A DNA stretch of 64,000 bases from Ehretia macrophylla. Its lineage: Eukaryota > Streptophyta > Magnoliopsida > Boraginales > Ehretiaceae. Where the stretch lies: contig CM075770.1 of the NCBI GenBank assembly GCA_037974665.1, positions 7,886,501-7,950,500 on the forward strand, written 5' to 3'. A program made the position numbers and the translations under genes. Every line of letters starts with the position of its first letter. The stretch's first letter is position 1. Below are positions 26,190-36,758 of this stretch, piece by piece. Under the pieces are notes generated by a model. That model ran no database searches. It was given only the letters and a program-made list of their open reading frames with translations, and had not been told where the DNA came from.

Positions 26190-27333
26190 AATTTAGTTAT
26201 GTATTTTTTCAGACCAGGCGTATGGACTGAAACTAGCGTTACAATTTATGGAATGTGAGGGAGTGCCAGTAAGGTGGTCTTAAGAGAATTTAGTTATGTT
26301 ATCGCTATAATGGATGCTCGTAGACCTTTAGAAGTAGATGATTAGACGTCCATTTTACGTTGGTGGAATGATTTAAAGATTATAAAAGGGGAATTATAAT
26401 GCTTGTGTTTATAAAGGTGTATTTTTTAGAGGCATAAGTTTGTTAATCATGCTCCAACTATTAATCATGAACTTCACTGTTGTTATTTGTATAAAAACAA
26501 GATTTCGCTTTGGCATAACCGATCCGCTACTACTGAGGCACCAAACGCTATCAACAATGTCACTTTAGTTTTTAGTACTCCTACGACATCCACAAAAGGT
26601 CGACATTTTCTTGTCATACGCTGCGAGCTACAAAGCTGTATTTTTAGACTTGGTGACCATGCGTGGCCATGATGTTCCAAAACAAGATCTTGACAACAAG
26701 TCACTCATCTGGCAAGTCTTTACTCTGTCAAATTTTTTAGTAGGATGTCATCCTCAAATCCAATTAACCGTGCCATATATTTGCATAGTGTTTATAATTG
26801 TTAGTATAATACTAAATTCTTGAGTGGGCTGTCATATTCAAATCCTATTAACTCTTTCATCTATTTGTGTAGCCTATATAATAATTAGTATAATACTTCA
26901 TGTCATTGAAGTTTCTAGCCTTTTTAATATGCGGCTACATTTGTGACAGGAAGAATTTAAGGATTTTGTTTCCTTTTCTTATTCTCTGATTTATTGATTT
27001 CATGCTATAACTCCTGTTTGAATTATCTTGGTCTGAAGTTGTTCCTATTCTCCTTTTATCAATTGAAGTTTAGTGTCATGGTAACACTGTTGGTGGTCAC
27101 TTATCTGTTGGCATTACATCGTGCCATACAGTGTCTTTCTGTGCATGTCACTCTTGCAGTCTTTCTTTTACCTGAACTTCTGAGTCTCTTTATACATATG
27201 CATACACTTAGGCTAACTGTTGTACTTCTCACCTCTTGAAGGACTTCTCTGTTTTACAGATGGTTAGTGTAACTGTTGTTACAACTGAAAGATGGCATTT
27301 CATTGACCAAATAAACCTCTTTTGACTTTGCAG
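26190..27333. other. CACTA cargo region, probably intronic host-like DNA
   Basis: Unique-looking sequence with a T-rich, intron-like composition that runs up to a splice acceptor TTTGCAG at 27327-27333. A diverged direct duplication of about 85 bp (GTCATCCTCAAATCCAATTAA and a variant, each ending in TTAGTATAATACT) lies at about 26745-26905. It may be intron or upstream exon sequence of the captured WD40 gene; no further exon was recognised. Confidence 0.4.
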
Positions 27334-27367
27334 TATGGAGTTCCTTGCTAGATCTTCTGCTGGTGAT
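27334..27367 (+). pseudogene. Captured WD40-gene exon, left part (split by Athila)
   Basis: After an AG acceptor the frame reads MEFLARSSAGD and breaks off at the Athila LTR. It resumes after the right LTR at 38255 with GPFVAFGGSNGVIRVL. From memory this resembles the WD40 region of a plant transducin/WD40 protein of the TWD40 type (TPLATE endocytic complex). The 5-bp duplication GTGAT at 27363-27367 lies in the exon. The fragment has no start, no rest of the protein, and cannot encode the full product. Confidence 0.55.
27363..27367. repeat. Target-site duplication of the Athila element, left copy (GTGAT)
   Basis: GTGAT directly precedes the TGATG start of the left LTR and recurs at 38250-38254 directly after the CATCA end of the right LTR. 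Five-bp duplications are usual for Ty3/gypsy integrases. Confidence 0.95.
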
Positions 27368-27650
27368 TGATGTATTCATATTTTTGGATTTATTTCTTTA
27401 CATTTTTAGAATTAATTTTGCACATTAATTATAATATTTGATCATTTTAGTTGTGTTTTTGTGCATGTAGGAATTGAATGATGAAAAAGTATTTTGGGCT
27501 GAATTGAAAGAAATTGGATGAAAAAGCAGATAGCAAAAATTTGTTCGTGAATGATGAAGTATGGTGAAAGGAATTACAAATGAAAAAAAAAAAAAAAATG
27601 GAGAATACAAAAGAAAAAAAACATAATATAAAATAAATTTATATATATTT

Positions 27651-27778
27651 CAAGTCCACGTTGGACTTGGCATTGAAAAACAAAAAAATAAAAAAAGTAT
27701 GCCAAGTCCACGTTGGACTTGGCATTGAAAGGTCAAAAAAAAAAAAAAGATTTTAGCCAAGTCCAACGTGGACTTGGC
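27651..27778. repeat. Three LTR palindromes in U3
   Basis: Two copies (27651-27671, lacking its first two bases, and 27701-27723) and a third at 27756-27778 each have arms GCCAAGTCCA and TGGACTTGGC around a 3-nt centre. The third carries the reverse-complement centre (ACG instead of CGT), so it also lies inverted to the others. The right LTR has all three intact at 37040-37062, 37092-37114 and 37147-37169. They lie about 35-160 bp upstream of the TATA box. Confidence 0.9.
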
Positions 27779-27811
27779 CAGCCCAACATGAATAGGGCGG
27801 TATCATGTGTC

Positions 27812-27819
27812 TATAAAAG
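27812..27819 (+). promoter_or_regulatory. Putative LTR TATA box
   Basis: TATAAAAG lies downstream of the U3 palindromes and upstream of a purine-rich stretch that would be the start of R. The corresponding site in the right LTR is near 37203. The transcription start is inferred only. Confidence 0.6.
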
Positions 27820-28864
27820 CAAAGCAGCAACAGCAACGTAGAAAAAAGGGGACGAAAAAGGAGCGCGGCACAGAGGAAAGAAAAGGAAAAAACAGAGAGC
27901 GAAACAGCAAGCAACGAAGGAAAAAAGCTTTGGCGACGAGGAAAAAAATAGCAGCAAGTTCGGTTTATTTCTTTTCATAAATTCTTCTTCAATTTTCAGT
28001 TGGAATTTAGATTAAATTATTATTTTCAACAGATTCGAATTAATTTATGGAGAAGTTTAATTTACTTTTTTTTAATAATATTGATTCAGTTTTGTTGAAT
28101 ATGAATAATTAATTCATTGTTTAGGGTAGGATTACTATGTAATAATTTAATTTTATGGTCTTGAACTTGGTTTGAATATTTTGATGCGAGTTTTATATAT
28201 TTGATTTACGTGCTTTATTATTTCCTATTAATTCATTACGCTTGTAGCTAGTGTTTTATAGGAATTCATACAATAGATCAAATATATAAATTGAACTTTA
28301 TTGCGAAAACTATAGGTTGTACCGTAGTTTTCCTCCACTTAATTAATTAACTCGTAAGCCTAGGATTTTAGGACAAATCTATACTCTGGCTAGATAAAGG
28401 ACTTGGAGATAGCGTTGCACCTCTAAACTAGGTCTAACCCGTTAATTAGTTAACTTTAGGTGATTATTTAATTAATTAAGCTTGTAGTCTAATTTTGCAT
28501 CAAAATAGGAAATCCTAAGTTCGAGCCTAGAATTCAACTTTGCATAGGAATCCGATCCCTAAACCTTTCCCAATAGTGATCAAACTTCAATTTCAACTTT
28601 CATATTTAATTTTAGTTTTCGCATTTAATTTCATTTTTATTTTATTTTTAGTTAACTTTCGTTCAAATCACTCAATTTACAATTTAATTTAGTTTAATTA
28701 CTTAGGCACTTTACTTACATTTTTCTACGAATGTTCAAATTGTCTCCCTGTGGATTCGACCTCGCACTAGCACACTACACTACAATCACTCGTGCACTTG
28801 CGAGTTAAAATTTGGTTTAGAATTGACATTAATTTTATCCTAAGCTAAGCACCCATCAAGTTTT

Positions 28865-28882
28865 TGGCGCCGTTGCCGGGGA
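28865..28882 (+). promoter_or_regulatory. Primer-binding site, tRNA-Asp type
   Basis: TGGCGCCGTTGCCGGGGA lies 6 nt after the left LTR and is complementary to the 3' end of plant tRNA-Asp including CCA. Athila-group elements are known to use this primer. Confidence 0.9.
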
Positions 28883-29300
28883 GGCGCGGTATTATTTTTG
28901 GACTAGTATAGTATTTTGTTTAAGTATTAGTTTTTAGTTAATTAGTTATCTTTGCAAAAAAAAAAAAAAAAAAAAAAATTCTTGTTTTACTTTATTATTT
29001 TTAGATTACTTTATTAGTTGTTTTAGTTTAAATAGTTATCTTGAATTTTTTATTTTATTTTTTTATTTTATTTTTTATTTTATTTTTTATTTTTTATTTT
29101 ATTTTTTTATTTTATTTGCTTTCTCTATTATCTTAGTGATTTTATTGTTTTTTATTCATTTAGTAATTCATTTATTTTACTTTTCGTTTATTTATTTATC
29201 TATCTAGTTTTCTAGTTGATTATTTTTCTTAAATAGTTTATTTCTAGTTTTAGGTTTTTATTTCAATTTACTAATTTCCCATTAGCTTGTCTTTTTGTGT
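28883..29300 (+). other. Athila leader, A-run and TTTTATTTTA repeat
   Basis: Untranslated leader between primer site and gag. It contains an A-run at about 28955-28978 and a (TTTTATTTTA)-like low-complexity tract at 29049-29117. No coding potential. Confidence 0.7.
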
Positions 29301-32300
29301 ATGCTTGGGCGTCGTTCTTTAGGATTGCCTTTAGAACCCTTTGACCCCGAGCCACAAAGAATCCCACACCATAGGAATCAGAAGGTCTTAACTACAATCA
29401 TGGCAGAACATGAAGGAAATTTGAATGTGCCTCAAAATGTTAATAATCCTCAAATTCCCCATCTTCCCATTGTCCCTAATAATCCTGATCCTGATGATAT
29501 ACCTCTTAGGCAGCATTTTCTCCCGACCACATATCAGCCGAATATTGCTATCCGACCACCTGCCATCCATAATGTGGACTTTGACATGAAACCTGGTACG
29601 ATAGCAATACTTCCATCATTTTACGGGAAAAGCAATGAAAATCCACATGCGCATATTCGTGATTTTCTTGAGATATGTACCACTGTGCATGTTCCAAATG
29701 TTACTCAAGAAAATATCCGATTGCGCTTCTTTCCACTATCTCTTAAGGACAAAGCTAAAGAATGGCTTCATTCCCTTGAAGAGGGAACCATTACTTCTTG
29801 GGAAGAACTGTTGACACAATTTCTGTTTAGATTTTTTCCAATGGCCCAGACCTCATCTCTTCAAGAGAACATCATGACTTTTTCCCAGTCCGATCTAGAG
29901 GCATTTCATGAAACTTGGGATAGGTTTAATGGACTCATTCGTCACTGCCCACACCATGGGTTCGATAGACCTAGGTTGCTTCAGTATTTCTATAGAGGGT
30001 TGACACCACAACAGAAAACGATGGTGAATTCAATGAGTAATGGAGGGTTTTATAACCTCACCCCAAATGAGGCATGGGCCCGACTTGATAGTATTGCCAA
30101 AGACTCATTTCAAGACTCAACAATGGATAGAATGGGTAAGCCCACTTCTAGGAGGACACTATATGAGGTGAGCACAAATGGGGACTTAAACTCACAAGTG
30201 GCAGCTTTGACCAAGAAATTTGATCAGTTTATATCTTTAGGGTCTACTTCCTCACCTGCCCTGCCAAATGTTCAATGTTGTGCCTTATGTTCTGCAGTAG
30301 ACCACCCCACACTAGGGTGTCCTCTTGCCTCTCAGTTCCCTGAATTTATTCAGGAACAAGTTTGTGCTGCCCAGGGTTATTCTCGCAATTACAATCCATA
30401 TTCGAATACATATAATCCTGGTTGGCGAGATCATCCAGCTTTCTCATGGCGTCAAGGGAATCCTGACCCTTCATTTTCGCAGGCTCAAGTGCAAAAGCCT
30501 CAATCTAATCCTCCTGGATACTATCATGTGTCTAATGGGCCTCACTTTAAACCGCAACCAGGGAATCAATTTCAGCCTAGCCCTCCTCTTCCTCCTAACA
30601 AGCCTGATGATAAGTTTGACAAGTTACTTCAAGTAATTCATGCTCAGCAGCAATCTATTGCTAAGTTGGAAACTCAAGTTGGGCAACTGGCCCAACAAAT
30701 TACTAGGAGGGATGAGGGTAAGCTCCCTGCTCAGACTGTCGAGAATCCACGTGGCCAGTGTAGCAATGTCCACAATGAGACCACCCATGAGCAAGCCAAA
30801 GCTGTTATCACCCTTCGGAGTGGTTACCAGTTAGATAATCAGGTAGATGAGTCTAATGGAGCAAAGAGAGTGAGTGACAAGAGTAGGGATACAAAAGAGG
30901 TTGAGGATAAAGTTGAGAGAGTAGGAAGTGAGTTGGGAGATGAGATAGAGGATAGTAAAGAAAATACCATTCCTTCACAGAGAGATGAGAAGCAGGTTGT
31001 AGATCACGGTGATGATAGTCCTCCTAGGGTGCCTTATCCTACTACTTTAGAGCGACCTAGGAAAGATGATAAGCAGTCTCGAGTATTAGACCACTTGAAG
31101 GATATTAAGATAAACCTGCCTCTTATTGAAGTTATCCAACAGATACCGGCTTATGCCAAATTCCTCAAAGACTTGTGCATTAGGAAGAGGCAATCCACCC
31201 ACATTCCAAAGAAGGTGAGGCTCACAGAGAAAGTAAGTAGCATATACACTAGGGGCCTTCCGCCCAAGTTTAATGACCCCGGAGCCTTCACCATTCCTTG
31301 CATCATTCAAGATCAACAGGTGGATCATGCCCTCCTTGACTTAGGGTCTAGTGTGAATCTCATTCCATTTGCAGTATATGAGCGTTTAGGTTTGGGGGAG
31401 TTGACTCCCACAAATGTTACACTTCAGTTGGCAGATCGATCTGAGAGACGACCTAGAGGGATAATTGAGGATGTCTTAGTTAGAGTTGGTGAATTTCTTT
31501 TCCCGGTTGACTTCATTGTCTTAGACATGGACTCAGGACTAGACACTAGGCATGCGACACCAGTTCTTCTAGGGAGACCTTTTCTGGCCACAGCTGATGC
31601 GGTGATATATTGTAGGACAGGGATGATTGAGTTAACCTTTGGGAATATGAGAGTTAAGGTGAGGGTCGCAGAGGCGGCCAATCGAGTAAGTAGACATTCT
31701 GAGGATGAGTGCTTCCTGGTTGATATCATTGACCTTTGTGTTGAGGAACATGCCCATTCGATGTTGACTGCCGATGATGAGCTTGCAGAGCTTGAGGAAA
31801 TCTTGACTCAATTTGACTCTGATTCATTTGTAAAAGAGCTAGTAGCTTTTACTTCTGTCGTGTCTAATCCTAGTCTTGACAAGGCTAATGATAGTCTTAG
31901 CTCCCTTCCATCCAAAGTTTGTCCTGATCCCCCTCCGGTTGAGTCTCTTCCAGCTTTAGAGCTCAAACCTTTTCCTTTGCATCTTAAATATGTGTACTTA
32001 GGACCTAATGATACCCTCCCAGTAATTATCGCATCAGACCTGACCACTGAGCATGAGGAGAGATTGTTAGGAGTCCTTTGTGATCATCAAAAGGCCATAG
32101 GGTGGACCATTTCTGACTTACGAGGTATAGACCCTTCGTTGTGTATGCATCGGATTCACTTAGAAGATGGTGCTACTCCTTCCCGTGAGATGCAAAGGAG
32201 GCTGAACCCAAACATGAGTGAGGTTGTTTATAAGGAAGTCATTAAACTTCTTGATGCAGGTATCATTTACCCGATTTCTGATAGTTCATGGGTTAGTCCG

Positions 32301-32528
32301 GTGCAGGTGGTACCAAAGAAGTCTGGGATCACAGTAGTCCCTAATGATAAGGGTGACCTTATTCCTACACGCATCACTACTGGTTGGCGTGTTTGTATTG
32401 ACTATAGAAAGCTTAATGCCAAGACCCGGAAAGACCATTTTCCTTTACCTTTTCTTGACCAGATACTAGATAGAGTAGTCGGACATGGCGACTATTGCTT
32501 CTTAGATGGGTATTCTGGGTATAATTAG
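29301..32528 (+). pseudogene. Athila gag-pol, N-terminal part to a stop in reverse transcriptase
   Basis: The first ATG of the frame is at 29301. Gag occupies roughly residues 1-320, with the retrotransposon gag core around FPLSLKDKAKEWLHSLEEG. A CX2CX4HX4C zinc knuckle (CALCSAVDHPTLGC) starts at residue 327. An acidic, Lys-rich linker follows. The aspartic protease has ALLDLGSSVNLIP with its Asp at residue 680 and the flap/C-terminal PVLLGRPFLATADAV. The reverse transcriptase begins (VCIDYRKLNAKTRKDHFPLP) and the frame ends in TAG at 32526-32528 after GYSGYN. The same frame resumes immediately after that stop, so this is a single nonsense change, consistent with CAG to TAG. Gag and protease remain intact. 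Confidence 0.9.
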
Positions 32529-34865
32529 ATCCCAGTCTTCCCCGAAGACCTGGAAAAGACCACATTCACTTGTCCCTATGGGACCTTTGCTTATCGTCGC
32601 ATGCCCTTCGGTTTATGCAATGCCCCAGCGACTTTTCAGCGGTGTATGATGGCTATTTTTTCTGATATGATTGAGAAGTTTCTAGAGGTCTTTATGGATG
32701 ATTTTTCAGTTTTTGGAGCTACATTTGATGAGTGTCTCACACACCTTTCCTTAGTGCTAGAGCATTGTGTTAAGATGAATTTGGTGCTTAATTGGGAGAA
32801 AAGTCACTTCATGGTTAGACGGGGGATAGTACTTGGTCATGTTGTATCTCAGGATGGTATCCATGTGGACCCAGCCAAGGTTGAGTTGATAGAGAAACTC
32901 CCAGCACCAAAAACGGTGCGTGACGTTAGATCATTCCTTGGTCATGCCGGTTTCTATCGACGTTTCATCAAGGACTTTAGCCGCATTGCTCGACCCCTTT
33001 CCAGCCTCTTGGCACATGATACTCCATTTAATTTTGATGATGAGTGTGCCAAGGCATTTGAGAAGCTGAAGTCTTTACTGTCCTCTGCACCTATCATCCA
33101 ACCTCCTGATTATAGCCTCTCTTTTGAGATTATGTGTGATGCATCCGACTACGCAGTGGGGGCTATTTTGGGACAACGTAGGGATAAGTTGCCATGTGTG
33201 ATTTACTACGCCAGTAAGACCTTAGATGATGCTCAAAAGAATTACACTACCACAGAAAAGGAATTGCTAGCTGTAGTTTTCTCCCTTGATAAGTTTAGAT
33301 TATACATCCTAGGGTCAAAGGTGATAGTCTACACAGATCATGCGGCCTTGCGTTACCTACTTGCCAAACGGGATGCTAAGCCCCGTCTGATTCGGTGGTT
33401 ACTATTACTTCAGGAATTTGATTTGGATATTAGAGATAAAAAGGGGAGTGAGAATTCTGTTGCTGACCATTTGTCGCGTTTAGTCCTTGGGTCTCCCACC
33501 GATTCCCTTCCTTTTAATGATAGCTTCCCTGATGAGCAACTATTTGCTGTCTCACATAGGATCCCCTGGTATGCCCATTTTGTTAATTATTTGGCAGCGA
33601 GAGAGTTGCCTGTTCACTGGGGGTGGGGAGAGAAGGATCGTTTCATGGCTCGAGTAAAACATTTTATTTGGGAGGATCCCTATCTCTTTAAGGTGTGTGC
33701 TGATCAGGTTATCCGACGATGTGTGCCGGAAGAAGAGTTTGATAGCATCCTTAGCTTTTGTCATGGGGAGGCATGTGGTGGTCATTTTGGAGGTAAGAGG
33801 ACAGCTGCTAAAGTCCTCCAGTGTGGGTTCTTTTGGCCTACTTTGTTTAGAGAGGCCCAACAACTCTGTAAGAAATGTCATCGATGTCAACAATTTGGGT
33901 CTATCTCTAGGAGAGACATGATGCCCTTATCACCCATTTTAGTTTGTGAGATATTTGATGTGTGGGGCATTGATTTCATGGGTCCTTTTCCTCCTTCGTA
34001 TGGGTACACTTATATTCTTGTGGCTGTAGACTATGTGTCCAAGTGGGTGGAGGCGGTGGCAACTCGAACCAATGATCACAAAGTTGTGGTCAAGTTCATT
34101 AAAGAGCACATCTTTTCTAGGTTTGGGGTGCCACGTGTGCTTTTGAGTGATGGAGGAAAACATTTTCGCCATAGGACACTTGAGTCATTATTGAGAAAAT
34201 ATTCAGTCCGGCATAAGATTGCAACACCTTATCATCCTCAGACGAGTGGGCAAGTGGAGGTGTCAAATAGGGAGATAAAATCCATTTTACAGAAAACAGT
34301 TAGGCCCGATCGTAAGGATTGGTCATGTCGTTTACACGATGCGTTATGGGCCTATCGCACAGCTTTTAAGACTCCCATAGGCATGTCTCCATATAGATTA
34401 GTTTACGGTAAGGCTTGCCACCTCCCTGTTGAGCTAGAGCATAAAGCTTATTGGGCTATTAAAGCCCTGAACTTTGACATGCAGCAGGCAGGTGAGAGTA
34501 GAAAATTGGCTTTGAGTGAGTTAGAGGAACTTCGTTATGAAGCATATGAGAATGCCAAACTTTATAAGGAGAGGATGAAGAGAATTCACGATAAATCTAT
34601 TTTGCGCAAAACCTTCACCCCTTCAGATAAGGTTTGGCTGTTTAACTCTAAATTGAAGTTCTTTCCAGGAAAATTGAGGACTAGATGGGATGGACCCTAC
34701 GAGGTGCTCGAGGCATACCCTTCAGGGGCTATTAAAATTAAACACCTCAAAGATGGGCGAGTCCTCACAGTTAATGGCCAACGTTTGAAACATGCCCTTG
34801 ATCCGAGTTCGGTCCCTCACGAAGTTGAATCTGTAGAGCTACGGGACACTTCTGACCTTACATGA
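32529..34865 (+). pseudogene. Athila pol, C-terminal part: RT, RNase H, integrase
   Basis: Continues in the same frame after the TAG and is open to TGA at 34863. The reverse transcriptase has [14 protein letters not shown] and the catalytic FMDD at 32691-32702. RNase H has [15 protein letters not shown], the [13 protein letters not shown] block and [12 protein letters not shown]. The integrase zinc region has HGEACGGHF and CKKCHRCQ. The catalytic core has Asp in GIDFMGP (33972), Asp in LSDGGKH (34149) and Glu in GQVEVSN (34257), giving the DD35E spacing. The GPY/F-like end is WDGPYEV. All visible catalytic residues are present. The first ATG after the stop is at 32601, so translation would need to pass the TAG to make reverse transcriptase. 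Confidence 0.9.
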
Positions 34866-35654
34866 ACAATGACATTCGCCTGGCTGTCGGCGTTAAGTGC
34901 AGCGCTTCTAGGAGGCACCCTAGGAATAATTACTTTATTTTACTTTCTTTAATTATGTTTCTCAACTTTTTCGGTTGGACCTCCACTGGGTTATAGTGGG
35001 CTTTACCATTTTCTCGAAAATGGATTATCTTGTGTAATGGAAGTCTTGGGGTTAATTAGGATGGATACTATGAAAGTAAAATCACTGGCCGAAAGCGTAA
35101 TGCCTGGCCTTCCCTCTTAAGTATGGGAAGATGTCTGGGGTTTGAGTACGTTGGTGGTTTGAAATTAATGGCCTCTCCTCCGCATTTTTAATGTTAACTC
35201 AATTTCTGAAGTTTCACAAGATTTGTCTTACTGGCTGACATTAAATGAATCCAGGTATTTGCATTCTAGCTATCTTTATTGTTTCATTGTGCTTATTTAT
35301 TTCTAGTGAGTCGGCTTTAGTGCCTCCTAGAGTTCGGAGCCTTTGTATGGGGATGTAAATATGGTCGGCCAACAAACAAAAAAATATAAAAAAATGAAAA
35401 AGTAAAAAATATTTTTATTATTTTATTGTATTTTCATTTTATCTTGCCTTATCCTCTATTGTTTTTCTCTTGAGCTTAATTACAAGTTGTAGATGTGAAA
35501 GGTTACCTTTCTTTTCATTATCGATCACTTCAGGTATGTCCATCTACTCCCTCTATTTCTCTTAATTGTTTTCTTTTGATACACGTTCACTATTGGGTTC
35601 TCATTATGTGTTTTTCTTCCCCCTTCGCATACCCCTAACATATTTTAATTTTAT

Positions 35655-35692
35655 TTGCTTGAGGACAAGCAAACTTTAGGTTTGGGGGTGTG
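35655..35692 (+). promoter_or_regulatory. Internal polypurine-tract-like cassette (copy 1)
   Basis: TTGCTTGAGGACAAGCAA can fold as a 7-bp hairpin and is followed by TTTAGGTTTGGGGGTG. The same cassette precedes the right LTR. It lies about 1.1 kb upstream of the functional position. Confidence 0.65.
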
Positions 35693-36721
35693 GGTGTTTA
35701 ATCGTGTCTATTATTGTTTTGGGGAAAACTTGAACAAAATGTGAAAAAAATTTGAAAATGTTTTTGATCTTTATATTTTTTGTGGATTTGTGGTGAATTT
35801 TTTGGTAATTGAGGAATTGTGATGATGTATTGATTAGCTCTTATGAAGTGATTGAGGAGAGTAGGTGGTTCTTGATTTTATGAGGTAGTTTTGAGTTTAA
35901 CTTTTAGGATTGATTTCGATGAATGCGAGGCGTGGGGACTGTGAGATTATGCTTAGACTATTGTGGTCCCATGGCTTGGTGGTAAGATAATAAGATATGA
36001 TGTGGTTGTGATATAAGTGCTCTCGCTTGAGTAGTCTTGTTTGTGTGCCTGAGCCCTTATAGTAAAAAAAGAAAAAAAGTCAAAAAAAAAGTCAAAAAAG
36101 GAAAAAAAAAAAAAAAAAAAATCAAATGAAAACAGAAAAACAAGAAAATAAAACAATAGAAAAATTATTTACGTCTATCTCTTAGCACCACTGTCCTTGT
36201 ATTCATTATCTATCTTTAGGGATATGTGCTTAAGGTGTGCGGTGTTTCGGTGTTCAACATTTCGAGCAAGTAGGGTACGCATGTGGCCTTTCAAAGCCTA
36301 TCAACCTGAGCCTTAAGTGGTTGGGATTGATGATCTCGAAAGCTCGTTACATGGGGTGTTGAGTTAACCGTCTGGGACCAAGCACCTAATAAAAAAGAGA
36401 TGAAATATGTTTACTTTTATGTTTTAGGATGAATAAAAAAGGTGAAAGGCATGTATGGAGGACTACAAAGGCAATAGGGTTACAAGTATTATGATCTAAT
36501 TGTATTAAGTTGTCTTGTTTCTTAGTTACGTGGAGACTTGATAATGTTTGGTGTAGTCTTGTAGAAAACATGTTTTGCCTTTAAAGAGAGAGATCCAAAT
36601 AAGTTCGCTTAACTACTACATCATAGGATCAATCGTTCCCCGAACCTTGTCCTTTTATTAGAGTTGATTGATTCGTTAGCGCAATCTCTTGAGAACTTGA
36701 ATATTACCTTAGAGCCTAGTC

Positions 36722-36758
36722 TTGCTTGAGGACAAGCAAGAGGTAGGTTTGGGGGTGT
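36722..36758 (+). promoter_or_regulatory. Polypurine tract cassette before the right LTR (copy 2)
   Basis: TTGCTTGAGGACAAGCAA (36722-36739) and AGGTAGGTTTGGGGGTG directly precede the LTR start at 36759. This is the expected place of the plus-strand primer of reverse transcription. Confidence 0.8.

Larger units (their letters stand above)
27368..28858 (+). repeat. Left LTR (1491 bp)
   Basis: It begins TGATGTATTC and ends CACCCATCA. U3 contains three palindromes (27651-27778) and a TATA box at 27812. By-eye comparison with the right LTR shows equal length and about ten substitutions: four in an A-rich run near 27585-27608, two at 27649-27650 and four in the last 400 bp. Confidence 0.95.
34866..36758 (+). 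other. Athila 3' internal non-coding region
   Basis: 1.9 kb between integrase and right LTR, where some Athila elements have an env-like frame. None is seen here. It holds a 12-bp inverted pair (TCTAGGAGGCAC at 34907-34918 and GTGCCTCCTAGA at 35320-35331), an A-rich tract at 36064-36130 and two copies of a hairpin plus purine tract. Confidence 0.7.

Noticed and set aside
27425..27610. Minus-strand frames inside both LTRs (also 36816-37157)
   Set aside because: Repeated only because the LTRs are repeated; they cross A-runs and palindromes and lack any domain.
34866..36758. env-like frame in Athila
   Set aside because: No long frame, signal peptide or membrane segment is present in the region after integrase.
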